Positions 33,550-41,961 of a stretch of DNA of 64,000 bases are shown here, piece by piece. The notes beneath the pieces were generated by a model, which had not been told where the DNA came from, made no database searches, and was given only the letters and a program-made list of their open reading frames with translations. Made by a program: the position numbers and the translations under genes. The stretch lies in the NCBI GenBank assembly GCA_902465645.1, contig CABQNX010000002.1:29381-93380 (forward strand), in the 5' to 3' direction. Source of the stretch: an uncultured Peptoniphilus sp. (GTDB taxonomy: Bacteria > Bacillota > Clostridia > Tissierellales > Peptoniphilaceae). Within the stretch, counting starts at the first letter, position 1. Each line of letters starts with the position of its first letter.

Positions 33550-34785
33550 TTATAGGTTTATTCTACCATCATCGAAGTCTTCTTCTGGGATAGGTTTCTT
33601 TACAATGTGTTTGTAATAGATTTTTTCAACTGCCATAGAAATAGCGTTGTCGCCTGTTACGTTACAAGCTGTACCAAAAGAGTCTTGAGTTAGGTATAGT
33701 GAAATTAAAATTGTAGCGAGTGTTCCTGATGAATCGATTCCAACTACTGGTAGGAATGGAAGGGCACTCATTACTGCTCCACCTGGCGCACCTGGTGCTG
33801 CAACCATAGCAACTCCAAGAACTGCGATAAATTTAAGTATTAGTGGGAAAGAGTGTGGCATATCAAACATTGTTAGTAATGTAAATACGCAAGCTGTAAG
33901 AGTAATCATTGATCCTGCTAAGTGAACTGTTGCACAAAGTGGGATACAGAATTCTCTAATTTGAGCTGTAACACCCATTTTTCTGTTACAAGCAACGTTA
34001 ACTGGAATAGTTGCTGCAGATGATTGTGTACCTGCTGCTGTTAGGTAAGCTGGAACTGCTTCTTTTAAGCATTTGAAAGGATTTCTTCCTGTGTAAGCTC
34101 CTGCAAGTGAGAATTGTACTACTAGGTAAAGTAGGTGTAGTGCAATGATGCAGATGAAGATTTTCCAGAATATTCCAAGAATTGCAAATACAGAACCTGA
34201 ATATGATAGGTTACAGAAATTACCAAAGATAAAGAATGGTAGTAGTGGAATTACAAATTTTGCTAGTACTAGATTTATAATTTCGTTAAATTCATTAATT
34301 GCTTTGTAAAATACTTCTCCAGATCCTTTTGCTCTTAGGGCTGAAACTGTAAGTCCAATCATAAAAGCAAGTACAAGTGCTGCAGTTACATCAATGAAAG
34401 GTCCAAGTGGGATTTCAAATAATGGCGCAACTTCATTTGCTGTTGCTTTTTGAATTTCTTCTGCAAGCTCTGGTCTAATAAAGCTTGGGAATATGTTTCT
34501 TGCCATTGTATAAGATAATGAACCTGCAATTAATGTAGATCCATATGCTAGAGCTACAGTTGCTCCTAAAAGTTTACCAGCACCTTCTGAAAGGTCTGCT
34601 ATACCCTTAGATACAAAAGCAATAATCATTAGTGGGATTATAAAGTTTAGGAACTTTCCAAATAATCCTGATATTGTAATTGCTACTTGAGTTACAACTT
34701 CTGGTAAAAATTGTCCAACAAGAACCCCAAGTGCAATGGCAATAATAAGTCTAGGAATTAGACCTATTTTTTTCTTTTCTTTCAT
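33550..34785 (-). CDS. Dicarboxylate/amino acid:cation symporter, probably for serine
   Basis: A 411-residue DAACS-family transporter. Family motifs: AAGTQSSAATIPVN (the Ser-rich hairpin loop), APGAPGGAVMSALPF and DSFGTACNVTGDN (substrate and cation binding). It starts 4 nt after sdaAA, so serine (or threonine) import is the best guess from context. The sequence is not close enough to name it sstT with confidence. Confidence 0.85.
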   Translation of the reverse strand: MKEKKKIGLIPRLIIAIALGVLVGQFLPEVVTQVAITISGLFGKFLNFIIPLMIIAFVSKGIADLSEGAGKLLGATVALAYGSTLIAGSLSYTMARNIFPSFIRPELAEEIQKATANEVAPLFEIPLGPFIDVTAALVLAFMIGLTVSALRAKGSGEVFYKAINEFNEIINLVLAKFVIPLLPFFIFGNFCNLSYSGSVFAILGIFWKIFICIIALHLLYLVVQFSLAGAYTGRNPFKCLKEAVPAYLTAAGTQSSAATIPVNVACNRKMGVTAQIREFCIPLCATVHLAGSMITLTACVFTLLTMFDMPHSFPLILKFIAVLGVAMVAAPGAPGGAVMSALPFLPVVGIDSSGTLATILISLYLTQDSFGTACNVTGDNAISMAVEKIYYKHIVKKPIPEEDFDDGRINL

Positions 34786-34789
34786 TTCC

Positions 34790-35671
34790 TTAATCCTCCT
34801 TAATATTTAAAAACTTAGCCCTGATTTCTTGGCCAGTTTTTGTGCCTGCAAGTCCTCCAAGACCAGTCTCCCTAATAGATTCATGTAGCAAGTGACCAAC
34901 TTCTCCCATTGCTTGACAAACTTCGTCAAAGGGAACAATTGATTTAATACCTGCTAGGGCCATATCAGTTGATATGAAAGAGTTCATAACACCTGATGCG
35001 TTCCTAAAAGTACATGGATACTCTACTAGTCCTGCTATTGGGTCACAGGCTAGCCCCATTACATTAATAAGTGTAATGCTGGCTGCGTTTAGTGCTTCTT
35101 CTGGACTTCCGCCAAGCATCTCAACTAGTGCAGCTGCTGCCATTGCGCTGGCAGACCCACACTCTGCTTGACATCCACCTTCAGCACCGGCGAATGTTGC
35201 ATATTTACCAATAATTTGCCCTATTCCTATTGATGTCAGTAGTCCATTTATTAAAACCTCATCATCTAAGTCATACTTTTCTTTGGCTGCCATTAAGGCT
35301 GCTGGCATAATGCCAGAACTTCCAGCAGTAGGTGCTGCTGCAATAGTCCCCATGTTTGCGTTTGTCTCAGATGTGGAAAAGGCCATAGCCATTGCCCTAA
35401 CTAGGAACTTGCTAGTTAAAGGGTCTTTTTCCTTTTGATAGTCGTTCATCATTTTTGCAAAACCGTCTATCATTTTATATTCAGTTTCAAAGGATTTGTC
35501 CAGTGTCTCTTGAGATGATCCTCTCATTACACCTAATATTCCCTTAAGTTTATCCTTCATCTCTTCTTCAGTCATATGAAGGGCCTTTGTTTCTTCCCTA
35601 AGAACTAAATCGTAGATGTGGATATTATCTTTTTTACATGCTTCAATAACTTCTTTAGCTGTATTTAACAT
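34790..35671 (-). CDS. sdaAA: L-serine dehydratase, iron-sulfur-dependent, alpha subunit
   Basis: Catalytic subunit converting L-serine to pyruvate and ammonia. The protein has 293 residues. The oxygen-sensitive [4Fe-4S] ligands are in GGCQAECGSASA, LACDPIAGLVEYPC. The ATG directly follows the sdaAB stop (TAA-ATG) with GTGGAGG upstream. With the transporter it forms a serine uptake and catabolism operon typical of amino-acid-fermenting anaerobes. Confidence 0.95.
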   Translation of the reverse strand: MLNTAKEVIEACKKDNIHIYDLVLREETKALHMTEEEMKDKLKGILGVMRGSSQETLDKSFETEYKMIDGFAKMMNDYQKEKDPLTSKFLVRAMAMAFSTSETNANMGTIAAAPTAGSSGIMPAALMAAKEKYDLDDEVLINGLLTSIGIGQIIGKYATFAGAEGGCQAECGSASAMAAAALVEMLGGSPEEALNAASITLINVMGLACDPIAGLVEYPCTFRNASGVMNSFISTDMALAGIKSIVPFDEVCQAMGEVGHLLHESIRETGLGGLAGTKTGQEIRAKFLNIKED

Positions 35672-36340
35672 TTAAACCTCCACATATTTTGATGTGATAT
35701 ATCTGGAATTATTTAACAATTTATCTACTAGATTTTTGTTTGCACTTTCATCTAACTCCACAGTTAGAGTTACAATATTTGTAAGCTCATCCTTAGTAGT
35801 GTTTATGGATTCAATATTGTAGGACTCGTCAGCAAGAATAGTTGACACGTCTGCTATTACACCCTTCTGTTCTGGGTATTGGAATAAGAATGTAGGGAAC
35901 TTGCCATCATATTCTACTTCAATTCCATTGATGTCAACAATTATCATGTTTCCACCACCAATTGAAGACCCTATTACATATTCACTATCCCTATCCTTGT
36001 AATTAAATTTAATTTTAACAGTGTTTGGGTGATAACCTTCACCTAAATTCATTGGTATGAAGGAATACTTAATTCCCCTCTCATCTGCAATTTCATAGGC
36101 ATTCCTAATAGAGCTATCGTAGGTTTTGAATCCCATTATTCCACCTAAAAGTGCCCTATCTGTTCCATGGCCCTTGTATGTAAAAGCAAAAGATCCATGA
36201 AGATAAAACTCAACGCTTTCATAATCATCTGGACATATTTTTGCAGCTAGTCTTGCAATTTTGCAAGCGCCTGCAGTGTGAGATGATGATGGACCAACCA
36301 TTACTGGTCCAAGAATTTCAAACGAACTATACTCTTTCAT
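35672..36340 (-). CDS. sdaAB: L-serine dehydratase beta subunit
   Basis: A 222-residue subunit. The N-terminal domain has FEILGPVMVGPSSSHTAGA and HGSFAFTYKGHGTDRALLGG. The C-terminal ACT domain (about 150-220) has GVIADVSTILADESYNIES, and probably senses serine. First gene of the sdaAB-sdaAA-symporter operon. Confidence 0.95.
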   Translation of the reverse strand: MKEYSSFEILGPVMVGPSSSHTAGACKIARLAAKICPDDYESVEFYLHGSFAFTYKGHGTDRALLGGIMGFKTYDSSIRNAYEIADERGIKYSFIPMNLGEGYHPNTVKIKFNYKDRDSEYVIGSSIGGGNMIIVDINGIEVEYDGKFPTFLFQYPEQKGVIADVSTILADESYNIESINTTKDELTNIVTLTVELDESANKNLVDKLLNNSRYITSKYVEV

Positions 36341-36587
36341 TGGACTCCCCCTTGTTTCTTAGACCTTATTTTAGCATAATATACTTAATTTGTGAAATGA
36401 ATTTGGGCTTGAAGGGTGGTTATTTAACTTGTTCTTTCGCTTTTATAAATGGATTAACAAAAGCTTAACTTTATCCCTTTGCTGTATTACAAACATTTGC
36501 AGCAAAACCAAATATTTCTTGCAAGTATATCATAGATAATATAGTATTAAATTATGAGGATATTATTTTCATTTATAGGAGGAATTT

Positions 36588-38165
36588 ATGAAAGAACAAA
36601 ACAAAAAAGTCAAAGACCAAAATGATGTCGGTGGCTTTCTGAAGGGTGTTGAAGTAGTTGGTAATAAGTTACCTCACCCAGCCATAATTTTTGCAATACT
36701 TAGTGTAATCGTAATCATTGTATCATATTTTGCAGCAAAATCTGGCATGAGCGTAACATACTTTGATGCTAAAGCAGGAGAAGAAGTAACTAAAGAGGCT
36801 GTTTCCCTACTTAACTGGGATGGTCTACGCTACATTTTTAACTCCGCAACTGATAACTACACAGGCTTTGCTCCACTAGGAACAGTACTAGTAGCTATGC
36901 TTGGTGTTGGTGTTGCTGAAAACAGTGGACTATTTGATTCCACTCTAAAGAAATTATTATCAAATGTTAACCCAACAGTTTTATCAGCTACAGTAGTTTT
37001 CGCAGGTGTTATGTCAAACATCGCATCAGACGCAGGATACCTAGTTGTTGTTCCACTAGGTGCACTTATCTTTGCTAACGCTGGTCGTCATCCACTTGCC
37101 GGTATAGCAGCTGCCTTCGCTGGTGTTAGTGGTGGTTTCTCAGCCAACCTTATCCTTGGTACAACTGACCCACTTCTTACAAACATCACAAACGAAGCCC
37201 TAAGAGCTGGTGGAATTGATATGGAACTTGCAGCAACTTGTAACTGGTACTTCCTATTTGTTTCTACATTCTTAATCACAATTGTTGGTACACTTGTTAC
37301 AAACAAAATTGTTGAAAAGAACTTAGGAGAATACCACGGAACTTACCAAGTTGACGAAAATCCATTAACTGAACTTGAATTGAAGGGTCTTAGAAATGCA
37401 CTTATAGCACTAATCATTTTCGTAGCTATAATGGCCTTCCTAATGTTCCCAGCAGGTGCTCCATTTAGAGAACTTGAAGAAGGTAAGAATGCAATGACTC
37501 TTAAGAACTTCTTAGGTCACGGACTTATTCCAGCAATGCTTCTACTATTTTTAGTTCCAGGACTTGCTTATGGTAAGACAGTAGGAACAATTAAGACTTC
37601 ACACGACTTAGTTGACACAATGACTAAGGCAATGCAAGGTCTTGGTGGATACATGGTACTAGCATTCTTTGCAGCACAATTCGTATCTTATTTCAATAAG
37701 ACAAACCTTGGACTTATCCTTGCAAAAAACGGAGCAGACTTCTTAGAATCAATTGGCCTAAAGGGACTGCCACTTCTACTAATGTTCATCTTGCTATCAG
37801 CCTTCCTTAACCTATTCATGGGATCAGCTTCAGCAAAATGGGCAATCATGGCTCCAATCTTCGTACCAATGATGTACAACCTTGGACTTTCACCTGCACT
37901 TACACAAGTTGCATATAGAATTGGTGACTCTTCAACAAATATCATCACACCACTTATGTCTTACTTTGCAATGATTGTTGTATTCATGCAAAAGTACGAC
38001 AAGGACTCTGGACTTGGAACACTTACATCAATGATGCTTCCATACTCCATGTGCTTCCTAGTAGGTTGGTCACTACTAATGATAGTTTGGTACCTAATTG
38101 GAATTCCAGTTGGACCTGAAGCACCACTTCACGTACAAGACATGGTTTCAATGTTATTTATTTAA
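36588..38165 (+). CDS. AbgT-family transporter
   Basis: A 525-residue membrane protein of the p-aminobenzoyl-glutamate transporter family. Family features: N-terminal GNKLPHPAIIFAILS, FAGVSGGFSANLILGTTDPL, and the C-terminal GSASAKWAIMAPIFVPM with YRIGDSSTNIITPLM. Members import aminobenzoyl-glutamate or export sulfonamides; a peptide-like substrate is possible here. It has GGAGG before the ATG and its own terminator. It is divergent from the serine operon. Confidence 0.9.
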   Translation: MKEQNKKVKDQNDVGGFLKGVEVVGNKLPHPAIIFAILSVIVIIVSYFAAKSGMSVTYFDAKAGEEVTKEAVSLLNWDGLRYIFNSATDNYTGFAPLGTVLVAMLGVGVAENSGLFDSTLKKLLSNVNPTVLSATVVFAGVMSNIASDAGYLVVVPLGALIFANAGRHPLAGIAAAFAGVSGGFSANLILGTTDPLLTNITNEALRAGGIDMELAATCNWYFLFVSTFLITIVGTLVTNKIVEKNLGEYHGTYQVDENPLTELELKGLRNALIALIIFVAIMAFLMFPAGAPFRELEEGKNAMTLKNFLGHGLIPAMLLLFLVPGLAYGKTVGTIKTSHDLVDTMTKAMQGLGGYMVLAFFAAQFVSYFNKTNLGLILAKNGADFLESIGLKGLPLLLMFILLSAFLNLFMGSASAKWAIMAPIFVPMMYNLGLSPALTQVAYRIGDSSTNIITPLMSYFAMIVVFMQKYDKDSGLGTLTSMMLPYSMCFLVGWSLLMIVWYLIGIPVGPEAPLHVQDMVSMLFI

Positions 38166-38190
38166 AACAAAATATTCTCAATAAAAATAA

Positions 38191-38217
38191 ACCCGGTGAA
38201 AATTCACCGGGTATTTT
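38191..38217 (+). terminator. Intrinsic terminator
   Basis: ACCCGGTGAA/TTCACCGGGT, then ATTTTT; after the AbgT-family gene. Confidence 0.9.
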
Positions 38218-38257
38218 TATGTCAACTTATATTAATTTTTATGTCAGCTTATATTAA
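38213..38257. repeat. Two tandem copies of a 22-bp sequence
   Basis: Two adjacent 22-bp copies that differ by one base (GTCAACTTATATTA versus GTCAGCTTATATTA in their right parts). Unit content resembles the 18-bp repeat arrays elsewhere in the window. Confidence 0.6.
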
Positions 38258-38361
38258 ATTGTAAGAAAATAATTCATAACTAGCTTCCAAAAAATTTAAT
38301 TTTCAAATCATAAATCCTTATTTTTCGTTAAAATAATACTATTCTTAATTGAAAGGAACTT

Positions 38362-38727
38362 ATGATGAAACTTTTAAAAAATAAAATTTTGCATATCCTA
38401 TATCTATTTGTCTTTATAGCACTTGCATTTGTAAACTATTTTTATCCAATAAATAAAATAGCTGTCTTGATATATAGTGTTTTAAGCCTATTTATTTTAA
38501 GCTTTTTTGAAAAAATCTATAGTTTTAAGTTTAGTAACCATATAAAATGTCTTGCTATAATTTATATTATTTTAGTTTTGATAGAATTCTTTATTGGAGA
38601 TTTTATTTCTCCAATGGCATCTGAATCACCACAAAATCATGTTTTTATTTTTCTTAGTTCCTTATCTATTTTTACTATTTATAAAATATTAAAATATAAG
38701 AAGTCTAATAAAAAAGGACGCTGTTAA
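38362..38727 (+). CDS. Small membrane protein, unknown function
   Basis: A 121-residue protein with about four hydrophobic helices and a Lys-rich C-terminus (KILKYKKSNKKGRC). No recognised family. AAAGGAA lies upstream of two adjacent ATG codons (38362 and 38365); the second has better spacing. Base composition is more AT-rich than that of its neighbours. It is a single gene with a terminator. Confidence 0.6.
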   Translation: MMKLLKNKILHILYLFVFIALAFVNYFYPINKIAVLIYSVLSLFILSFFEKIYSFKFSNHIKCLAIIYIILVLIEFFIGDFISPMASESPQNHVFIFLSSLSIFTIYKILKYKKSNKKGRC

Positions 38728-38746
38728 TTTAATCACAGCGTCTTTT
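38713..38746. terminator. Bidirectional intrinsic terminator
   Basis: GACGCTGT (38718-38725) pairs with ACAGCGTC (38735-38742), with A-run before and T-run after; between convergent genes. Confidence 0.88.
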
Positions 38747-39429
38747 TAGCCTACACCAAAATCTGTTATTTCAAATAAAATATCAATTCTTGGATCATCT
38801 TCAAGATACCTATATTTTTCTACAAACCACTTAACAAGGTCTTCATCTCTTTTTATATCTGTGGAGTTGTTCATAAAAATATTTACTGTTGCATGGGAGA
38901 AGATTTTTATAATCTCCATGTCCCTATCAATCATTTCTCTTGTCTTACCCTTTATGCCCACCATGACACATGGAGAGTCAAAATATTTTTTAACTTCCCT
39001 ATAGTCTTTAAAGTTTGCACCTTTTTTTAGGACATTTTCTCTAAAGTCGTTATCAAAAGTTTCTATTCCCGTCTTAAAAGTTATGGGGATTCCAAAAAAG
39101 TCTCTTATCTCGTCAAGTTTATTCCTATAAATCCAGTGAGCTTCAAAAAATAATCTCTTTATATTTTTTTCCTCAACTACTTTTTTTATTTCTTTAAGAG
39201 TATTTTCTGTCAAATCAAAAACTGATGCAGAGTCAATCACTTCTAGGACTCCAAACTCTCCTGTGACATTTTTTAAGACTTCTAGGTTTATCTCGTCTAT
39301 CTTCTTATTATCCACTTCATTGTCTTCTATATAATCACAAAAAGTACACTTGCCCCACTTGCAAGGCCTTGCCTTTAAGAGGACAATTTCCCTCTTTGTC
39401 TTATTCGTTATTTTTGAATACCTGTTGAT
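38746..39429 (-). CDS. Radical SAM protein with no canonical start (possible frameshift)
   Basis: The frame that ends at 38746 stays open upstream to about 39441 and encodes the radical SAM cysteine motif CKWGKCTFC, so the true N-terminus lies upstream of the GTG at 39315. However, between the upstream TAA and that GTG there is no ATG, GTG or TTG. A good site (AAGGAG) is followed by an ATG at 39436 that is in the wrong frame by one base. Either an ATC at 39429 is used as start (NRYSKITNKTKREIVLLK follows) or a base has been lost just after the original ATG. The protein would be about 227 residues. Its substrate is unknown. Confidence 0.65.
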   Translation of the reverse strand: MNRYSKITNKTKREIVLLKARPCKWGKCTFCDYIEDNEVDNKKIDEINLEVLKNVTGEFGVLEVIDSASVFDLTENTLKEIKKVVEEKNIKRLFFEAHWIYRNKLDEIRDFFGIPITFKTGIETFDNDFRENVLKKGANFKDYREVKKYFDSPCVMVGIKGKTREMIDRDMEIIKIFSHATVNIFMNNSTDIKRDEDLVKWFVEKYRYLEDDPRIDILFEITDFGVG

Positions 39430-39508
39430 AAAATCATCTCCTTAAGAAATTTCATCTCTCATGACATTTTAACACAAATTTTTAATAAAAAATCTCCAAA
39501 GATTTAAA

Positions 39509-39539
39509 TGTTGACATGTCAACAAGTATTATTTATACT
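39509..39539 (+). promoter_or_regulatory. Promoter and palindromic operator of the marR-type gene
   Basis: TTGACA (39511-39516), a 17-bp spacer and TATACT (39534-39539). A perfect 16-bp palindrome TGTTGACATGTCAACA (39509-39524) covers the -35, where a bound MarR dimer would block polymerase. Confidence 0.75.
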
Positions 39540-39568
39540 TAAATTTACATCAAATTAGTGGGGTGTTT

Positions 39569-40012
39569 ATGCTAGATAAATTCAATTACTTTTCCAGCGA
39601 GATCTTTAATCTTGTAAAAAACTGGCAAAAGTTAGCAGGCCAAGTCATGAAGGACTTTGGTTTAAATGCAAGTCAGCTAATCTATATGCTGGCCCTTTAC
39701 GACCACGACAAACTAAATTCTATGGAGCTTGTAAAGATAAGCGGCAAGGATAAGTCTGACGTGTCGAGGAACCTAAACCAAATGATAAAGTCTGGAATCG
39801 TAGAAAAAAAGTCAAACAATAAGAACAACTACGGTGGCAGCTTTTATCTCACAGAAAAGGGAAGGCTCATAGGTGCCAAGATAAGTGAAAGGACCATGGA
39901 ATACATTGAGCTTGCAAACAAAAATATTTCAAGGGACAAAAAGGAAATCTTTTATGAGGTCCTAGGTGCCCTTTCAGAAAATATTGAGAACTTGACAGAA
40001 GAAAAACTTTAA
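39569..40012 (+). CDS. MarR-family transcriptional regulator
   Basis: A 147-residue winged-helix regulator. The recognition region is ELVKISGKDKSDVSRNLNQM and the wing is NNYGGSFYLTEKGR. ATG at 39569 follows GGGGTG. The palindrome over its own promoter suggests autorepression. The adjacent degV-like gene is 50 bp downstream on the same strand with no terminator, so the two may share a transcript. Ligand unknown. Confidence 0.88.
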   Translation: MLDKFNYFSSEIFNLVKNWQKLAGQVMKDFGLNASQLIYMLALYDHDKLNSMELVKISGKDKSDVSRNLNQMIKSGIVEKKSNNKNNYGGSFYLTEKGRLIGAKISERTMEYIELANKNISRDKKEIFYEVLGALSENIENLTEEKL

Positions 40013-40062
40013 TTTGATGAATTTCAAATTTAGACTATAGATTTATAATTGAGAGGAAATAT

Positions 40063-40911
40063 ATGGCAGTAAAAATAATTGTGGGATCAACTTGTGATGT
40101 GGAAGAAAATATTAAGAAGGACTTAATAGTAGTTCCCCTTCACGTTACCTTTGGAGATGAAGACTTTTTAGATTCAGTTGATATTACAAAGGACGAATTT
40201 TATGAAAGACTAGAGAAGAAGGAAGAGTTTCCTATGACAAGTCAACCAACTCCTGTGGCCTTTATGGATGTCTACAAGGAAGTAATCGATAATGGGGACG
40301 AGGCAGTGGTTATTGTCCTATCATCAAAATTATCGGGAACTTATCAAAGTGCCAAGCTTGCCAGCGAAGGCCTTGAAGATAAAATTTTTATAGTAGATAG
40401 CTTAAATGTCTCCAACGCAGAGGGCGCTCTTGTGGATTATGCCACAAGACTTGTAAAAGAAGGTAAGTCTGCAAGAGAAATAAAAGAACTACTTGATGAA
40501 GCTAAGAAGAGACTTAGACTTGTTGTTTTAGTTGACACCTTAGAATACCTTGAAAGAGGCGGAAGGATTTCAAAGACATCCGCTCTTCTTGGAAATCTTT
40601 TCTCTGTAAAGGTCCTACTTGCAATGAAGGACGGGGCAATTACATCTGTGGGCAAGGCCAAGGGAATTAAAAACGCCAACAATCTCTTTATTAGTGAAAT
40701 AGAAAAAACTGGTTCTATTGACTTTGACATGCCAATAAAACTTGGCTACACAGGTCGTGATGGCAGCAAAATTGAAAAATACCTAAGAGAGACAAAAATC
40801 CTTTGGGAAGATAAAATTCCTTCTCCAGAATTTGTCCAAATTGGTAGCGTTGTTGGGACACATGCAGGTCCTGGCGCCCTCTTCTTGTCCTACTTTAGTA
40901 AAGAAGTTTAA
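40063..40911 (+). CDS. DegV-family fatty acid-binding protein
   Basis: A 282-residue member of the DegV/FakB family, which bind a fatty acid and present it to the kinase FakA. The family motifs STCDV, MTSQPTPVAF, SSKLSGTYQSA and LEYLERGGRIS are visible. FakA is not in the window. A terminator follows. Confidence 0.88.
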   Translation: MAVKIIVGSTCDVEENIKKDLIVVPLHVTFGDEDFLDSVDITKDEFYERLEKKEEFPMTSQPTPVAFMDVYKEVIDNGDEAVVIVLSSKLSGTYQSAKLASEGLEDKIFIVDSLNVSNAEGALVDYATRLVKEGKSAREIKELLDEAKKRLRLVVLVDTLEYLERGGRISKTSALLGNLFSVKVLLAMKDGAITSVGKAKGIKNANNLFISEIEKTGSIDFDMPIKLGYTGRDGSKIEKYLRETKILWEDKIPSPEFVQIGSVVGTHAGPGALFLSYFSKEV

Positions 40912-40919
40912 ACTTTTAA

Positions 40920-40946
40920 AAGTTCCTAATTTTAGGGACTTTTTTT
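40920..40946 (+). terminator. Intrinsic terminator
   Basis: AAGTTCCT pairs with AGGGACTT (one G-U), followed by seven T. Confidence 0.85.
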
Positions 40947-41032
40947 ATTTGCTTCAATAAGTTAAAGTCAAGCTAGATTTCTTTATCAAATTTGATTTCT
41001 ATGGTAAAATATGGTGGATAGGAGTTGATTTA

Positions 41033-41950
41033 TTGGAAAAAGAAACTGACTACAAGGGACTCTTTAGACTCTTCACAAGGTCTATTGTCATCTCCACTCT
41101 TGGAATGATCTTTCCCTTTCTCTATATTTTGTTTCCTTCTATGTATGTAGCTGAATCTGTGAAGGAAGGAATAATAAAAGTAATGGCAACACTTCTTGCT
41201 GTTGTACTTTTACTTGGGGCCTTTATGGGACCTGTCCAAGCCATAGTTGTTTTTACAATATTTGGTCCCTTCATCTTAATTTTTCACTACATGATAACTA
41301 CGAAAAGATCTGTCTCCATGACTATCTTGGCGACATCTTTAATATTTTTTACATCAATAATGGTTTTATTCTTTGCCTTTGGGGTCAACAGCGAAGTCCT
41401 AAATTCAAAGGAAACTATTAATGCAATTACAGAATTTTACAAAAATCTAGCAGGTGAAGATTTATTATCTTCAGGGACTATGGCGATTTTCACAGAAAAT
41501 GTTGAGCTTTACTATAAGAGGTTCTTACAAATTCTTCCATCAGTCCTAATTATCACATCCCTTGTGACATCCTATGTTACTTATACATGGGCTGGGAGGA
41601 GTCTTCTTGCAAGAGGAGTTTTTATTATCCAACCATCTTCTCTTGAATTCCTGAAGTTTCCAAGAGAGGTTATAATCTTGTCTCTTGTGAGTCTTGCCTT
41701 ATTTTCACTAACTGGCGACTACTTTGGACCCACAGGACAAGTCTTTATGATAAACCTAATGAACCTAGTGTTTTTTATGCTCTATGTTTCTGGTCTAGCC
41801 ATAGCCAAGTTTTATATGACGAGATTTGGAGTAAAGAGATTTTTACAATTTCTCTTAATTGGACTGAGCTTCACTATTTCATCTATTCAGATTTTTGTGA
41901 TAATACTTGGTGGTCTTGATCAAATTGTTAACTTTAGAAAAATTAAATAA
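41033..41950 (+). CDS. YybS-like membrane protein (DUF2232)
   Basis: A 305-residue protein with about eight hydrophobic helices, of the DUF2232/YybS type. Its position directly before gdpP, rplI and dnaB matches the conserved yybS-yybT-rplI-dnaC order of Bacillus and supports the call. The start is TTG at 41033 with AGGAG 8 nt upstream. Function unknown. Confidence 0.8.
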   Translation: MEKETDYKGLFRLFTRSIVISTLGMIFPFLYILFPSMYVAESVKEGIIKVMATLLAVVLLLGAFMGPVQAIVVFTIFGPFILIFHYMITTKRSVSMTILATSLIFFTSIMVLFFAFGVNSEVLNSKETINAITEFYKNLAGEDLLSSGTMAIFTENVELYYKRFLQILPSVLIITSLVTSYVTYTWAGRSLLARGVFIIQPSSLEFLKFPREVIILSLVSLALFSLTGDYFGPTGQVFMINLMNLVFFMLYVSGLAIAKFYMTRFGVKRFLQFLLIGLSFTISSIQIFVIILGGLDQIVNFRKIK

Positions 41951-41961
41951 GTGGGAATGCT

